The position numbers and the translations under genes were made by a program. Below the pieces are notes generated by a model. That model was not told the DNA's origin, ran no database searches, and was given only the letters and a program-made list of their open reading frames with translations. Below are positions 11,256 through 20,083 of a stretch of 64,000 nt of DNA, piece after piece (the first letter of the stretch is position 1; the number at the start of each line of letters is the position of its first letter). The DNA comes from JACKBJ01 sp964549495 (GTDB taxonomy: Bacteria; Chloroflexota; Anaerolineae; Epilineales; Epilineaceae). The stretch spans positions 1 through 64,000 of the forward strand of contig CAZJWJ010000019.1 of NCBI GenBank assembly GCA_964549495.1. The letters run 5' to 3'.

Positions 11256-12518
11256 TTACGCGCCACCTGCCTCCACCGGGCTCGGCGTGGCGGTCTCGAC
11301 CTCCAGCGCCTCTTCGGCAGGCTCCTCCGCGTCGTCTTCCCGCGCCTCGGGCTCCGCGTCGGAGGCCAGGCCCAGGGCGTCGAAGTCCGTGCCGGCCCGC
11401 TTGAGGCTCAAACCGATGCGCTTGCGCTCGGGATCGATACGGATGATGCGCAGCCCCAGTCGCTGTCCGGGCTCGACCACCTCTTCCGGCGCGACCTCCT
11501 CGTCGGAGAGCTCGGAGACATGGATCAGCCCTTCGATGTCGCTCTCCAGGCGCGCGAAGGCGCCGAAGTCGGCCAGACGCGTGATCTCGGCCTCGACCAC
11601 CTCGCCCACCTGGTAGCGCTCGTCGATCGTGCTCCAGGGCTCGGGCTGCAGTTGCTTGAGGCTCAGGCCGATGCGGTTGCGATCGCGATCGACCGAGATG
11701 ACCTTGACCTCGACCTTCTCGCCCAGCGACAGCACCTCGCCGGGATGGTTGACCCGGTTCCAGCTCAGCTCGGAGAGATGGACCAGACCGTCGGCCCCCC
11801 CGACGTCGACGAAGGCGCCGAAGTCGGCCAGGCTAGTGACCTTGCCCGTGACCACGGCACCCTCGACCAGATCCTCGAGCAGCTGGCGCTTGAGATGCTT
11901 GCGCCGCTCGCGCATGGCCGCTTGCTCGGAGAGGATCAGCCGGTTCTTGTGGCGATCGAGCTCGATGACCTTCAACCACAGCGGATCGCCGACGAAGCGC
12001 GCCAAGGGGCTGTCGGCACTGCCATCGACCAGGTTGCGGTCGATGGCGTGGCGCCGATCGAGCTGGGAAACCGGGATGAAACCGCGCAGCTGCCCGATGT
12101 AGACGATCAAGCCGCCCTTGTTGTGGCTGCTGACCTCGCCTTCGAAGCTCTCCGCGCTGTCCAGGAGCTCTTGTGCCCGATCCCAATCCTGTCCGATGCG
12201 CACCTGGGACAGGGAGACCAGCACGTGGCCATCGTTGCTGCTGGGGTTGACGATGAAGACCTCGACCTCGTCACCCACGCGATGCGAGGCGATGTCCTCG
12301 CTGCTCATCTTGGAGAACTCGCGCGGTGCCAGGAGGCCCTCGGACTTGCCGCCCACGTCGATCAGCATCTCGTTGCTGCCGACCAGGGCGATGGTGCCGT
12401 TGACGATGTCACCGCGCTGGAACTGTTGATGCCCGTTGTCCTCTTCGAGGAGTTCGAACATCGGATGGTCTTCCATGGTCTGTGCCGACATGCCGCCGGC
12501 CCCTGCGAGCTTGCTCAT
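11256..12518 (-). CDS. rpsA: Ribosomal protein S1-like protein with four S1 domains
   Basis: The 420-aa product has four S1 RNA-binding domains at about residues 33-105, 120-190, 205-275 and 290-360. The third and fourth are canonical (VTSLADFGAFVDVGGADGLVH; ITRLADFGAFARL). The tail is acidic and low-complexity. S1 helps mRNA bind the 30S subunit; four-domain forms are usual outside Proteobacteria. AAGGAAGG sits just upstream of ATG 12518, and a strong promoter lies at 12551-12579. clpC follows 83 bp downstream on the same strand and could be partly co-transcribed. Confidence 0.92.
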   Translation of the reverse strand: MSKLAGAGGMSAQTMEDHPMFELLEEDNGHQQFQRGDIVNGTIALVGSNEMLIDVGGKSEGLLAPREFSKMSSEDIASHRVGDEVEVFIVNPSSNDGHVLVSLSQVRIGQDWDRAQELLDSAESFEGEVSSHNKGGLIVYIGQLRGFIPVSQLDRRHAIDRNLVDGSADSPLARFVGDPLWLKVIELDRHKNRLILSEQAAMRERRKHLKRQLLEDLVEGAVVTGKVTSLADFGAFVDVGGADGLVHLSELSWNRVNHPGEVLSLGEKVEVKVISVDRDRNRIGLSLKQLQPEPWSTIDERYQVGEVVEAEITRLADFGAFARLESDIEGLIHVSELSDEEVAPEEVVEPGQRLGLRIIRIDPERKRIGLSLKRAGTDFDALGLASDAEPEAREDDAEEPAEEALEVETATPSPVEAGGA

Positions 12519-12550
12519 GAACCTTCCTTGATACCGGGATTTGGCCGCGA

Positions 12551-12579
12551 ATTATACCGAAGCACCCCGCCCCTTACAA
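12551..12579 (-). promoter_or_regulatory. Sigma-A promoter of the S1 gene
   Basis: On the minus strand TTGTAA (12574-12579), a 17-bp spacer and a perfect TATAAT (12551-12556) predict a start site near 12544 and a leader of about 25 nt carrying the ribosome-binding site. Confidence 0.75.
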
Positions 12580-12587
12580 CCGGATGA

Positions 12588-12616
12588 GGGCTCGCCAGAC
12601 CGATTCTGGCGAGCCC
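12588..12616 (-). terminator. Hairpin terminator after ridA
   Basis: A perfect 12-bp stem (12588-12599 with 12605-12616, arm GGGCTCGCCAGA) and a 5-nt loop lie 47 bp after the ridA stop and just upstream of the S1 promoter. No strong U-tract follows, so termination may depend on other factors. Confidence 0.5.
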
Positions 12617-12662
12617 CGGAAGGCGTCTCTTCGCGTCGGCTAGGGCCTCGGCGGCGGGCCCA

Positions 12663-13052
12663 TCAGGCCAAGGCCAGCGCTTCGATCTCGACCCGCGCAC
12701 CCAGGGGCAGGGCGCGTACGGCGACCGTGGACCGCGCCGGCGGATCCGCTGTGAAGTGTTCGGCATAGACCTCGTTGACCGCCGCGAAGTCGCCCATGTC
12801 GGTCAGGAAGATGGTGGTCTTGACCACCCGATCCAGTTCGCTGCCGGCGGCTTCGAGCACCGCCTGAAGATTGGCCAGCGCCTGGCGCGTCTGCTCGCGC
12901 ACGCCGCCGGGCACCAGGCGGCCCGTCGCCGGATCCAAGGCGATCTGACCGGCGGTATAGACCTGACCGCCGGCGCGGATGGCCTGCGAGTAGGGGCCGA
13001 CCGCGGCCGGCGCTCGATCCGTGGCGACGACCTGGCGCTCGTTCTCGTTCAT
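12663..13052 (-). CDS. ridA: RidA family enamine/imine deaminase
   Basis: The 129-aa protein matches the RidA/YjgF/UK114 family in length and motifs: GPYSQAIRAGGQVYTAGQIALDP near residue 18, and the catalytic-site region with the conserved Arg in ADPPARSTVAVRALPLGARVEIE near the C-terminus. RidA hydrolyses reactive 2-aminoacrylate and similar imines made by PLP enzymes, protecting metabolism in the cytoplasm. GGAGGAGCG precedes ATG 13052. The PIN-TRAM gene ends 63 bp upstream. Confidence 0.94.
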   Translation of the reverse strand: MNENERQVVATDRAPAAVGPYSQAIRAGGQVYTAGQIALDPATGRLVPGGVREQTRQALANLQAVLEAAGSELDRVVKTTIFLTDMGDFAAVNEVYAEHFTADPPARSTVAVRALPLGARVEIEALALA

Positions 13053-13115
13053 CGTCTCGCTCCTCCTAGAACCCTGGGCGACGAGGCCGATCGCCGATGC
13101 ACCTGGCGATCCGGC

Positions 13116-14210
13116 CTATTCGGAATGCGATGCCTCGTCGATGGTGGCGAAGATCATGCGCCCGGCAACGGTCTGCAGCATGCGCGTCACCCGGATGCTC
13201 AAGCTCTCACCGATCCGGTCGTTGGCCTGTTCGACGACGACCATCGTGCCGTCCTCGAGGTAGCCCACGCCCTGACCGGCCTCCTTGCCTTCCTGGATGA
13301 TCCTCAGCTGCATCTGCTCGCCGGGCAGGACCATGGTCTTGACGGCATTGGCCAGCTCGTTGAGGTTGAGCACCCGGATGCCCTGGATCTCGGCCACCCG
13401 ATTGAGATTGTAGTCATTGGTCATGATCGAGGCGTTGAGCCGCTCGGCCAACTGCACCAACTTGTGGTCGACCTCGTGGGCGCTGGTGATGTCCTGGTCG
13501 CTGACCTCGACGGCCACGTGGGTCGAACCTTGCAGCCGGTTGAGCACCTCGAGGCCCCGCCGGCCGCGATTGCGGCGCAAGGCATCCGAGGAGTCGGCGA
13601 TCTGCTGCAGCTCCTCGAGGACGAAGCGCGGCACCAGCAGGGTCTTCTCGATGAAGCCGGTCTCGGCCACATCCGAGATCCGACCGTCGATGATCACGCT
13701 GGTATCCAGGAGGATGTAGTCGCCGCCGGGCTCGCCGGCTTCGTCGCGCAGACCCAGGATATTGCGAAGCAACGCCAGGAAGGCGCCGGGGTTGTTGCCC
13801 ACGGTCGCGGCACCCAGATAGGCCAGGGTCGTGGCGACCACGAAGGGCAGGAACTGCCCCAACGGTTCCTGGAGCAGCGAGAGCGGGAAGGCGGCGAGCA
13901 GGCCGAGAAGCAAGCCGACCGCCAGCCCGACCGTCGCGCCGAGCATCCGAACGGGCGGGATCTGGCTCAACTCCTCGTAGGCCACCTCGAGCGGGCGCAG
14001 GAAGGTCGGGCCGAGGAGGTAGCCGAAGCCGAAGCCGAACATGCCCAGCGAGATGGCCAGCAGTAGCTGGATGATCTGTGGCGGTTCGAGGCCCTGCTCG
14101 ACCATCTGCCGCTCGAGGAAGGGCCAGACGACTTCCGCCGAGCTATAGCCGAGGACGGCCAGCAAGATCGCGCCGACCTGTCGGATGAACCGAACCCAAC
14201 GCCGAGGCAT
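13116..14210 (-). CDS. PIN and TRAM domain membrane protein (YacL-like)
   Basis: I chose ATG 14210 (MPRRWVRFIRQ, with GGAG upstream); an in-frame ATG at 14255 is less likely. The 364-aa product has four predicted membrane helices in the first 130 residues, then a PIN nuclease domain (YILLDTSVIIDGR; ITSAHEVDHKLVQLAE; MTNDYNLNRVAEI, giving the acidic residues expected for a metal-dependent RNase). A C-terminal TRAM RNA-binding domain follows (GYLEDGTMVVVEQANDRIG). This is the YacL architecture known from Firmicutes and other phyla. The substrate RNA is unknown. It is transcribed from a promoter about 230 bp upstream and precedes ridA. Confidence 0.88.
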   Translation of the reverse strand: MPRRWVRFIRQVGAILLAVLGYSSAEVVWPFLERQMVEQGLEPPQIIQLLLAISLGMFGFGFGYLLGPTFLRPLEVAYEELSQIPPVRMLGATVGLAVGLLLGLLAAFPLSLLQEPLGQFLPFVVATTLAYLGAATVGNNPGAFLALLRNILGLRDEAGEPGGDYILLDTSVIIDGRISDVAETGFIEKTLLVPRFVLEELQQIADSSDALRRNRGRRGLEVLNRLQGSTHVAVEVSDQDITSAHEVDHKLVQLAERLNASIMTNDYNLNRVAEIQGIRVLNLNELANAVKTMVLPGEQMQLRIIQEGKEAGQGVGYLEDGTMVVVEQANDRIGESLSIRVTRMLQTVAGRMIFATIDEASHSE

Positions 14211-14551
14211 GAGGACACTCCGATGTGCGCATCGGACCACCACGAACCCATCCACGCGCCTGCCCTGGCGAGGGCGTGAGGACCTTGGCGATCCGGCGGA
14301 GGGCCCTCGATCGCGGAGGTCTGTGTTTCGGTTCCTCCGGGGGCGCGCCGGCTGGCCGAGGATCGCGTGGGATGAAGACCGGATGGATGATGGGATGAAA
14401 TGAGTTGAAAGGCCTCGATCGCCAGCGGCAACGCAGCGAGTCTAGCACACGCGACATCCGGCGGTCAACGGGTCAGATGCCGGCCGGTGGTACTCGAGCC
14501 TTGCACGCATCTGGCCCTGCGCGTCGGACGAGCGGCGCCGGGAGCGGTGGA
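14211..14551. other. Intergenic region with a long 5' leader
   Basis: This holds the minus-strand promoter at 14439-14468 and roughly 220 nt of transcribed leader for the PIN-TRAM gene. I see no convincing ORF, tRNA or riboswitch fold. The upstream gene ends at 14552. Confidence 0.6.
14439..14468 (-). promoter_or_regulatory. Promoter for the PIN-TRAM gene
   Basis: On the minus strand TTGACC (14463-14468), an 18-bp spacer and TAGACT (14439-14444), with TGC directly before the -10 hexamer. The -35 and spacer are the same as in the promoters at 24376 and 45587. Confidence 0.6.
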
Positions 14552-16021
14552 TCAGGGGCTCAAACCCGGCAGCACGTAGCGCTCCAGGGCCAGCCAGGAC
14601 AGGATCGCCAGCGACAGCGCGAAGGCCAGGGGCGCCGAGCTCGCCGCGGCCGCGCTCCATCGGGTGGGGGGCTCGGAGGATCCTCCCAACGCGCTTAGGG
14701 CTCGCCGAATCAACTCGCGCAGGCCCAGGGCGAAGAGCAAGGCGACGCAGGGGAGCAGGGGGAGCAGGTATCGCCCCTGATGTTGCACGTAGCCCATGTT
14801 GTAGATCAAGAAGTTCATCGAGCCGAGGCCTACGGCCAGGAGCAAGAGACGGAAGGATGCCCGACTCGGCGTTCCGGAAGGGAGCGCGCACAGCGCCCAC
14901 CAGATTCCCAGGATCGCTCCGAGGCTGACCACGGCCAGCGCCGGATAGATCGGGATGCCGGCCAGGCGGTCAAGGAAGACGCCCATCCAGCCGAAGACGC
15001 CCCAGAAGCTCTTGAAGGTCAGCTCGAGCATGCGGCCGAGCAGGTCCAGCCAGCCCCGTTCGGCGATCCAGTCCATCGTGCGCGGCTGGCAGGCGGACTC
15101 GGGACCGCAGGCCACCACCCGGGCATGCGCCCGCAAGCCCAGCGGGTCGCTCGGTCCATACTGCCATGCGTTGCGGATCCACCAGGGGGCCGCGATCGGC
15201 AAGGCCACAATTCCCATCCGCAGCAGGCCCGGTAGCCCGGCCATCCAGCCTGGAGTCGCCGCCGGACCGTCGTGGTCGGCGGTCCGCCGCTCGGCGGCGC
15301 GGCGCTCGGGGGCCCAGCGCTCGGCGGCCCAGAGCAAGCCGACGGCCGGCAGGAGCAAGGTCACCTTGACCCAAGTCGCCAGACCCAGGAGCGAGCCCCC
15401 GAGCAGAATCGCGCCGCGGCGCTCGAGCCTGCCTTCCGTCCGGGCCAGGCAGCAGAAGATCAGCGCCGCCATCACCGGATAGGCCAGCGCATCGTTGTTG
15501 ACCCCGGCGCTCATCACCAGGTGCATGGGCAGGAAGGCGGCGAAGCCGGCCGCGCCCAGCGCCAGCAGCCGATCCCCGGGCCAGAGCAGGCGCGCCGAGG
15601 CCCAGGTCAAGCCGACGGTCAGGCAGCCGAGGAGCAGGCCCGAGAGGCGCATCGCCCGCAGCCTCGTCGCCGGCTCGGGGCCCGCCGCTAGGTATAGCGG
15701 CAAGGCCAGATAGTAGTAGGCCGGTGGCTGATGGTGTTCGTAGTCGATGCCTTCGATCGAGCTTCCCGGCGGGAAGCGAGCTGCCTTGAGCGCCTCGAGC
15801 CGCTCGAAGGGATAGTCGCCCATCTCCAGCACCGGCGGCCAGGGGCCGCGCTCGGCCAGATGGGCCACGTAGTTGTAGTGCGCCGGCTCGTCCGGCACCT
15901 GCCAATCGGGCGTGTGCAGGGCATAGTGCGCCCCCAGCAGCAGGTAGCAGCACAGCAGCCAGCCCAAGCCGAGTGCATCGCCCGCCCTGCCTTGCGCATG
16001 CCGAAGCCCGAGCTCGCGCAT
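14552..16021 (-). CDS. Polytopic membrane protein, DUF2142/GT-C glycosyltransferase-like
   Basis: The 489-aa product has about ten hydrophobic helices. An early loop carries PDEPAHYNYVAHLAE, the acidic signature of DUF2142 and related GT-C membrane glycosyltransferases that use polyprenyl-linked sugars. Further family-like segments are HQPPAYYYLALPLYLA and PWWIRNAWQYG. The start at 16021 sits 5 nt after the tatC stop, so it is the last gene of the tat-containing run. The donor and acceptor are unknown. The long frame extending upstream to 16594 is an antisense-free shadow over tatC and was not used. Confidence 0.8.
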   Translation of the reverse strand: MRELGLRHAQGRAGDALGLGWLLCCYLLLGAHYALHTPDWQVPDEPAHYNYVAHLAERGPWPPVLEMGDYPFERLEALKAARFPPGSSIEGIDYEHHQPPAYYYLALPLYLAAGPEPATRLRAMRLSGLLLGCLTVGLTWASARLLWPGDRLLALGAAGFAAFLPMHLVMSAGVNNDALAYPVMAALIFCCLARTEGRLERRGAILLGGSLLGLATWVKVTLLLPAVGLLWAAERWAPERRAAERRTADHDGPAATPGWMAGLPGLLRMGIVALPIAAPWWIRNAWQYGPSDPLGLRAHARVVACGPESACQPRTMDWIAERGWLDLLGRMLELTFKSFWGVFGWMGVFLDRLAGIPIYPALAVVSLGAILGIWWALCALPSGTPSRASFRLLLLAVGLGSMNFLIYNMGYVQHQGRYLLPLLPCVALLFALGLRELIRRALSALGGSSEPPTRWSAAAASSAPLAFALSLAILSWLALERYVLPGLSP

Positions 16022-16026
16022 CGAGA

Positions 16027-16935
16027 TCAGAAGATCCGGGAGAGGATACCGCCCAATTCGTAGAGGACGTACATCGGCGCCATGACCAGGAACATGGTAA
16101 AGGGATCGGGCGTCGGCGTCAGCACCGCGGCCAGGACGGCGATGACCAGGATGGCGTGCCGCCGGTAGCGGCTCATCGTCGCCGGAGTGAGGATGCCGAT
16201 CTTGGCCAGGAGGTAGACCACCAAGGGGGTCTCGAAGGCCACCCCGATGACGAAGAGCAGATTGGTGACGAAGGCGATGTAGTTGGCGAGCGTCGGCGTC
16301 GCGCTCGCGCCGATGCCCGAGCTCTCGGCGAAGCCGATCAGGAAGTTGATCGAACGGGGCAGGACCACCACGAAGCCGAACGCGAGACCGATGGCGAACA
16401 TCACCGCCGCGCCGGGCAGCATCAAGAATAGGAGGCGCCGTTCGCGCGGATAGAGTGCCGGCAAGACGAAGGCCACCAGCTGGTAGAGGATGATCGGGGT
16501 GGAGAGGATGAGGCCCAAGACCAGGGCCACGCGCATCCAGGTGATCAAGCCTTCCAGCGGCGAGATCATGATGATCTGCGCGCATTCGGTGCACATGCCC
16601 AGAAGACCGGTGATCTCGAGGCGCTCGGGCAGGCTGATGCTGCGGCCGGCCACCTCGAAGCTGGTCTGAGGCAGGTCCAGCGAAAAGCCGCTGATCACGA
16701 AGCGGCTCAAGGGCAGGCTGATCAACATGCCCCCGACCAAGGCCAGGACCGACCAGATCAGGCGCGTCCGCAGTTCGCGCAGGTGCTCCATCAAGGGCAT
16801 GCTCGACAGCGCGGACAGGGCCGATTCACCGGAAGGCGCGAGCTCGGGTTCCGTCTCTTGGGGGGTATCGGTCGCGAGCGATCGCGGCTGCTCGTCCTCC
16901 CCCGACCCGCCGGTCTGCCGCAGACGGTCGCTCAT
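16027..16935 (-). CDS. tatC: Sec-independent protein translocase TatC
   Basis: The 302-aa product has a hydrophilic N-terminal extension (about 50 residues), then the TatC core with six membrane helices. Hallmarks are MEHLRELRTRLIWSV at the start of helix 1, the P1 loop ending ISPLEGLITWMRVAL, YPRERRLLF before helix 4, and the FAIGVAFETPLVVYLL-type helix 5. TatC recognises twin-arginine signal peptides of folded proteins at the membrane. The P1 loop is longer than usual and contains a CxxC pair (MCTEC), which could form a disulfide. ATG 16935 was chosen because the upstream extension is an Arg-rich shadow of tatA/B. tatA/B lies 34 bp upstream. Confidence 0.94.
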   Translation of the reverse strand: MSDRLRQTGGSGEDEQPRSLATDTPQETEPELAPSGESALSALSSMPLMEHLRELRTRLIWSVLALVGGMLISLPLSRFVISGFSLDLPQTSFEVAGRSISLPERLEITGLLGMCTECAQIIMISPLEGLITWMRVALVLGLILSTPIILYQLVAFVLPALYPRERRLLFLMLPGAAVMFAIGLAFGFVVVLPRSINFLIGFAESSGIGASATPTLANYIAFVTNLLFVIGVAFETPLVVYLLAKIGILTPATMSRYRRHAILVIAVLAAVLTPTPDPFTMFLVMAPMYVLYELGGILSRIF

Positions 16936-16969
16936 CGAGCCATCGCCCGAGTCCGCCGTTCCGGACCTT

Positions 16970-17434
16970 TCATGACGAGCGCTCCTGGCCTTCACTCCGG
17001 GCTTCCGCCGCTTCCTCCGACGCCGCCGAGCCGGCCGTCGCGCCCTCGGCGGCCGCACTGGGCTCGCTGCCCGGGGTCGCCTCGACCTCGACCTCGACCT
17101 CGGCCTCGCGGCCGATCGAGCCGATCTCGTCCTCGACCTCCCGGAACTGCGAGCGGATGGTGTCGCGGACGAAACCGGAGCGGTCCTTGAGCAAGCGGCT
17201 GGCCTTCTCGCCGACCTCGCGGACGTCGGCCGTGGTATCGCGGTGCTCGTCGGCGGCCTGCTTGAGCTCGCGGCTCAGCTCGCCGGTGGCAGCCTCGGCC
17301 GCTTCGCGCAGCTCGCGGAAGAGCCGGCCGGCCTGCATGGCGATCTCCGGCAGTTTTTCCGGCCCGAAGAGCAGCAGGAAGAGCACCGCCAGGACCACGA
17401 ACTCCCAGCCGTTGACGTTGAAGGGCGCGGGCAT
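16970..17434 (-). CDS. TatA/TatB family translocase subunit
   Basis: The 154-aa protein has one N-terminal membrane helix (WEFVVLAVLFLLLFGPEKLP) followed by the amphipathic helix (AMQAGRLFRELREA) and a long charged helical tail. The FGPEKLP hinge and the length favour a TatB-like role, although TatA cannot be excluded. It pairs with TatC to form the Tat translocase, which exports folded proteins. GGAG precedes ATG 17434, which is 5 nt after the stop of the upstream hydrolase. The tail is rich in Glu/Val and Ala/Ser repeats. Confidence 0.9.
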   Translation of the reverse strand: MPAPFNVNGWEFVVLAVLFLLLFGPEKLPEIAMQAGRLFRELREAAEAATGELSRELKQAADEHRDTTADVREVGEKASRLLKDRSGFVRDTIRSQFREVEDEIGSIGREAEVEVEVEATPGSEPSAAAEGATAGSAASEEAAEARSEGQERSS

Positions 17435-17439
17435 CGAGC

Positions 17440-18237
17440 CTACTCCGCGGCGCTCGGCCCGCGATCCACGCGAGCCATGAACTCGCGCAGCGCGGCGTTG
17501 AAGGCGCCGGGCTGCTCGAGGTTGGCCAGGTGCCCTGCGCCTGGGATCAGCACCAGCTGGCTGTCCGGGATGACCTCGGCCATCGAGCGCGATGCCTCCG
17601 GGGGGATGACCCGGTCCTCGGCGCCGGCCAGGACCAGGCAGGGCCGGTGGATCCCGGGCAGCCAGGGGCGGGCGTCAGGTCGATCGGCCATGGCGCCCAA
17701 GGCGGCCACGGTGCCTTCCACCGGCTGCCGGCCGATCATCTGGGCCAGCTCTCGTTTCAGTTTCTCGGTCGCGCCCTCTGCCAGGAGCTTGTCGGGCATG
17801 GCATCGGACAAGATCGACAGGCCGGCATCGCGGACGCGATCGGCGGTCTCGCGCCGGCCGGCGCGCCCCGCCTCGTCGTCCGGCTCGGCGCGGGTGCAGG
17901 CCAGGACGAGGCCGGCCAGGCGCTCCGGGTATCGATGCGCGAAGTCCAAGGCCACGTAGCCGCCCATCGACAGTCCGCAGAGCAAGGCGCGCTCGATGCC
18001 GAGGGCGTCGAGCAGGGCCAGGAGATCGTCGGCATGCGCGGCCATGCTCGGCCGGCCCTCGGCCGAGGATTCGCCGAAGCCGACCAGATCCGGGGCCAAG
18101 ACCCGGCGGTCGTCGCCAAAGGCCGCGATCTGCGGCTTCCACAGCGCGCGATCGAGGGGAAAGCCGTGCACCAGCAGCAGCGGCGGCCGGGCGCCGCTAT
18201 CGGAGTAGCGCATGTGCGCGCCATCGAGTTCGAGCAT
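17440..18237 (-). CDS. Alpha/beta-fold hydrolase
   Basis: The 265-aa protein is a canonical alpha/beta hydrolase: oxyanion motif LLVHGFPLDRALW, nucleophile elbow CGLSMGGYVALDFA (Ser), an acidic residue in GAEDRVIPPEAS, and the catalytic His in GAGHLANLEQP. It resembles the 3-oxoadipate enol-lactonase/BioH-like group, but the substrate cannot be assigned. GAGGAG lies 8 nt before ATG 18237; an upstream in-frame ATG (18261) is less well placed. It sits directly before tatA/B in a tight run. Confidence 0.88.
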   Translation of the reverse strand: MLELDGAHMRYSDSGARPPLLLVHGFPLDRALWKPQIAAFGDDRRVLAPDLVGFGESSAEGRPSMAAHADDLLALLDALGIERALLCGLSMGGYVALDFAHRYPERLAGLVLACTRAEPDDEAGRAGRRETADRVRDAGLSILSDAMPDKLLAEGATEKLKRELAQMIGRQPVEGTVAALGAMADRPDARPWLPGIHRPCLVLAGAEDRVIPPEASRSMAEVIPDSQLVLIPGAGHLANLEQPGAFNAALREFMARVDRGPSAAE

Positions 18238-18257
18238 CGTCGAGGCTCCTCGTGCCT

Positions 18258-18650
18258 TCATGGCATGCTCCCCGCTGCGCCCAGCAGATGGGCCGTCCCG
18301 ATGGCGCGCATCACCAGGCCCCACAGGAAGAAGCTGGCCACGGCGAAGAGCAGGGACTCCACCCGGCCCTCGGCCTGGCGGGTGTAGGTGTAGATGAAGG
18401 GCCAGATCAGGGCCGCCAGGAGTCCGTAGAGCAGGTGCACCCAGCGGGCCGGGTCGACCCCGGCGATCAGCCAGCGATAGACGCCGAGCAGGACCTCGAC
18501 GACCAGCAGCATCTCGCCGACCACCACCGCGCCCAGGTAGGCGCTGGACAGGCCGCGGCCGCGGGCGAAGAGCAGCAGCGCCCAGAGCGCCATGGCGAAG
18601 ACGAAGAAGGCCGCCGAATCCGCCAGGCGGTCGTGCAGGATCGAGCTCAT
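18258..18650 (-). CDS. Small conserved four-helix membrane protein
   Basis: This 130-aa protein has four hydrophobic helices (for example AAFFVFAMALWALLLFA and LLFAVASFFLWGLVMRAIG) and no recognisable catalytic motif. The start ATG 18650 overlaps the stop of the M20 peptidase gene by 4 bp (ATGA), which fixes the start. Function is unknown; it belongs to the operon with the peptidase and the hydrolase. Confidence 0.75.
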   Translation of the reverse strand: MSSILHDRLADSAAFFVFAMALWALLLFARGRGLSSAYLGAVVVGEMLLVVEVLLGVYRWLIAGVDPARWVHLLYGLLAALIWPFIYTYTRQAEGRVESLLFAVASFFLWGLVMRAIGTAHLLGAAGSMP

Positions 18651-20020
18651 CCGGCGCGCTCCGCCAGAGCGTCCAGGAAGCGGATGACGGTCTCCGTGCC
18701 CAGGTGGTAGTGTTCGACGCGGAACTTCTCGTTGGGCGCGTGCAGGTTGTCGTCCGGCAGGCCGAAGCCCAGCATGACCGTCGGCAGGCCGAGGATGCTC
18801 TTCAGGTCGGCCACCACCGGGATGGTGCCGCCCTCGCGGGTGAAGACCGGTGCGCGGCCGAAGCTGGCCTCCAAAGCCTGGCTGGCCGCCTGCATGGCCG
18901 GCAGCTCGCGGTCGATCAGCGCCGGCCGGCCGCCGTGCAGCGCCCGCACCTGGATCTCCAGGCCCGACTCGACCAATCCTCGGACGTGCTCGGAGAACAA
19001 GGCGGAGATCTCGTCGGGATCCTGATCCGGCACCAGGCGCATGCTGACCTTGGCGTTGGCCTTGGCGGGCAGCACGGTCTTGGCGCCCGGACCGGTCCAG
19101 CCCGACCACATGCCGTTGACGTCCAGGCTGGGTCGCGCGCCCAGCCGCTCCAGGATGGAGTAGCCTTCCTCGCCCCAGTTGCCGGCGCCGCCGGTGGCCT
19201 TGGCGAAGGCCGCGGTGTCGAAGGGCAGGGCGGCCAACATGGCCCGCTCCTCGTCCTCCAAGGGCCGGACCCGGTCGTAGAAGCCGGGCACGGTGACGCG
19301 GCCGCGCTCGTCGTGCAAGCCGGCCAGGATGCGCGCCAGGGCGCTGGCGGGGTTGCGGACCACGCCGCCGTAGAGGCCCGAATGCAGGTCTCCCGGGGCG
19401 GCGCGCAGCTCGATCTCCAGGTAGGCCAGACCGCGCAGGCCGTAGACCAGGCTGGGCTGCCCGGCGGCCAGCATCGAGTTGTCGCTGATGACGGCCACGT
19501 CGGCCGCCAGCTCTTCGGCATGCGCCTCGAGCCAGACGGCCAGGTTGGGGCTGCCGATCTCCTCCTCGCCCTCGAAGACGTACTTGACATGCGAGGGGGG
19601 CGGCTGCCCGGCCGCGGTGTAGGCGGCCAGGGCTTCGACGTGGGCCATCAGCTGGCCCTTGTCGTCGCAGGCGCCCCGGGCGTAGAGGTCGCCATCGCGC
19701 AGCTCGGGCTCGAAGGGCGGGCTGTTCCAGAGTTCCAGCGGATCCGGCGGCTGGACGTCGTAGTGGCCGTATACCAGGAGGGTCGGACCGGGGGCCCCGC
19801 TGCCCGCCTCGGCGTAGACGATGGGATGGCCGTCGGTGGGGTCGATGCGCACCGACTCGGCGCCGGCGGTCCGCAGGCGCTCGGCCAACCATTCGGCGGC
19901 GGCTTGCATGTCCGCCCGGTGCCCCGGGTCGGTGCTGACACTGGGGATGCGCAGGAAGTCGCAGAGGCGCGAGAGCGCGCCCTCGCGATCGGCGCGGGCA
20001 TGATCCAGGACGGTGGTCAC
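18647..20020 (-). CDS. M20 family metallopeptidase (dipeptidase)
   Basis: The 457-aa product has the zinc ligands and catalytic residues of M20 peptidases: LLVYGHYDVQPPDPLELW (His and Asp), GACDDKGQLMAH (bridging Asp), VFEGEEEIGSPN (catalytic Glu pair), VISDNSML and a C-terminal HYHLGTE. The intervening dimerisation domain (residues about 190-350) contains DLHSGLYGGVVRNP, typical of the CNDP/DapE-like dipeptidase branch. It is a cytoplasmic peptide-hydrolysing enzyme. GTG start with GAGGAG 7 nt upstream. It begins the tight stretch leading to tat genes, 63 bp after the PrsW gene. Confidence 0.93.
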   Translation of the reverse strand: MTTVLDHARADREGALSRLCDFLRIPSVSTDPGHRADMQAAAEWLAERLRTAGAESVRIDPTDGHPIVYAEAGSGAPGPTLLVYGHYDVQPPDPLELWNSPPFEPELRDGDLYARGACDDKGQLMAHVEALAAYTAAGQPPPSHVKYVFEGEEEIGSPNLAVWLEAHAEELAADVAVISDNSMLAAGQPSLVYGLRGLAYLEIELRAAPGDLHSGLYGGVVRNPASALARILAGLHDERGRVTVPGFYDRVRPLEDEERAMLAALPFDTAAFAKATGGAGNWGEEGYSILERLGARPSLDVNGMWSGWTGPGAKTVLPAKANAKVSMRLVPDQDPDEISALFSEHVRGLVESGLEIQVRALHGGRPALIDRELPAMQAASQALEASFGRAPVFTREGGTIPVVADLKSILGLPTVMLGFGLPDDNLHAPNEKFRVEHYHLGTETVIRFLDALAERAG

Positions 20021-20083
20021 GAGGGACTCCTCACGGCGGCTGCGGTTTGCGGGCGCGGACGGCTCGGGCCGGTCGAGGGGGCT

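Noticed and set aside
18650..19892. Continuous frame joining the M20 region with the small membrane gene
   Set aside because: The upstream portion is an Arg/Gly-rich shadow of the M20 gene; the real membrane gene starts at 18650 with an ATGA overlap.
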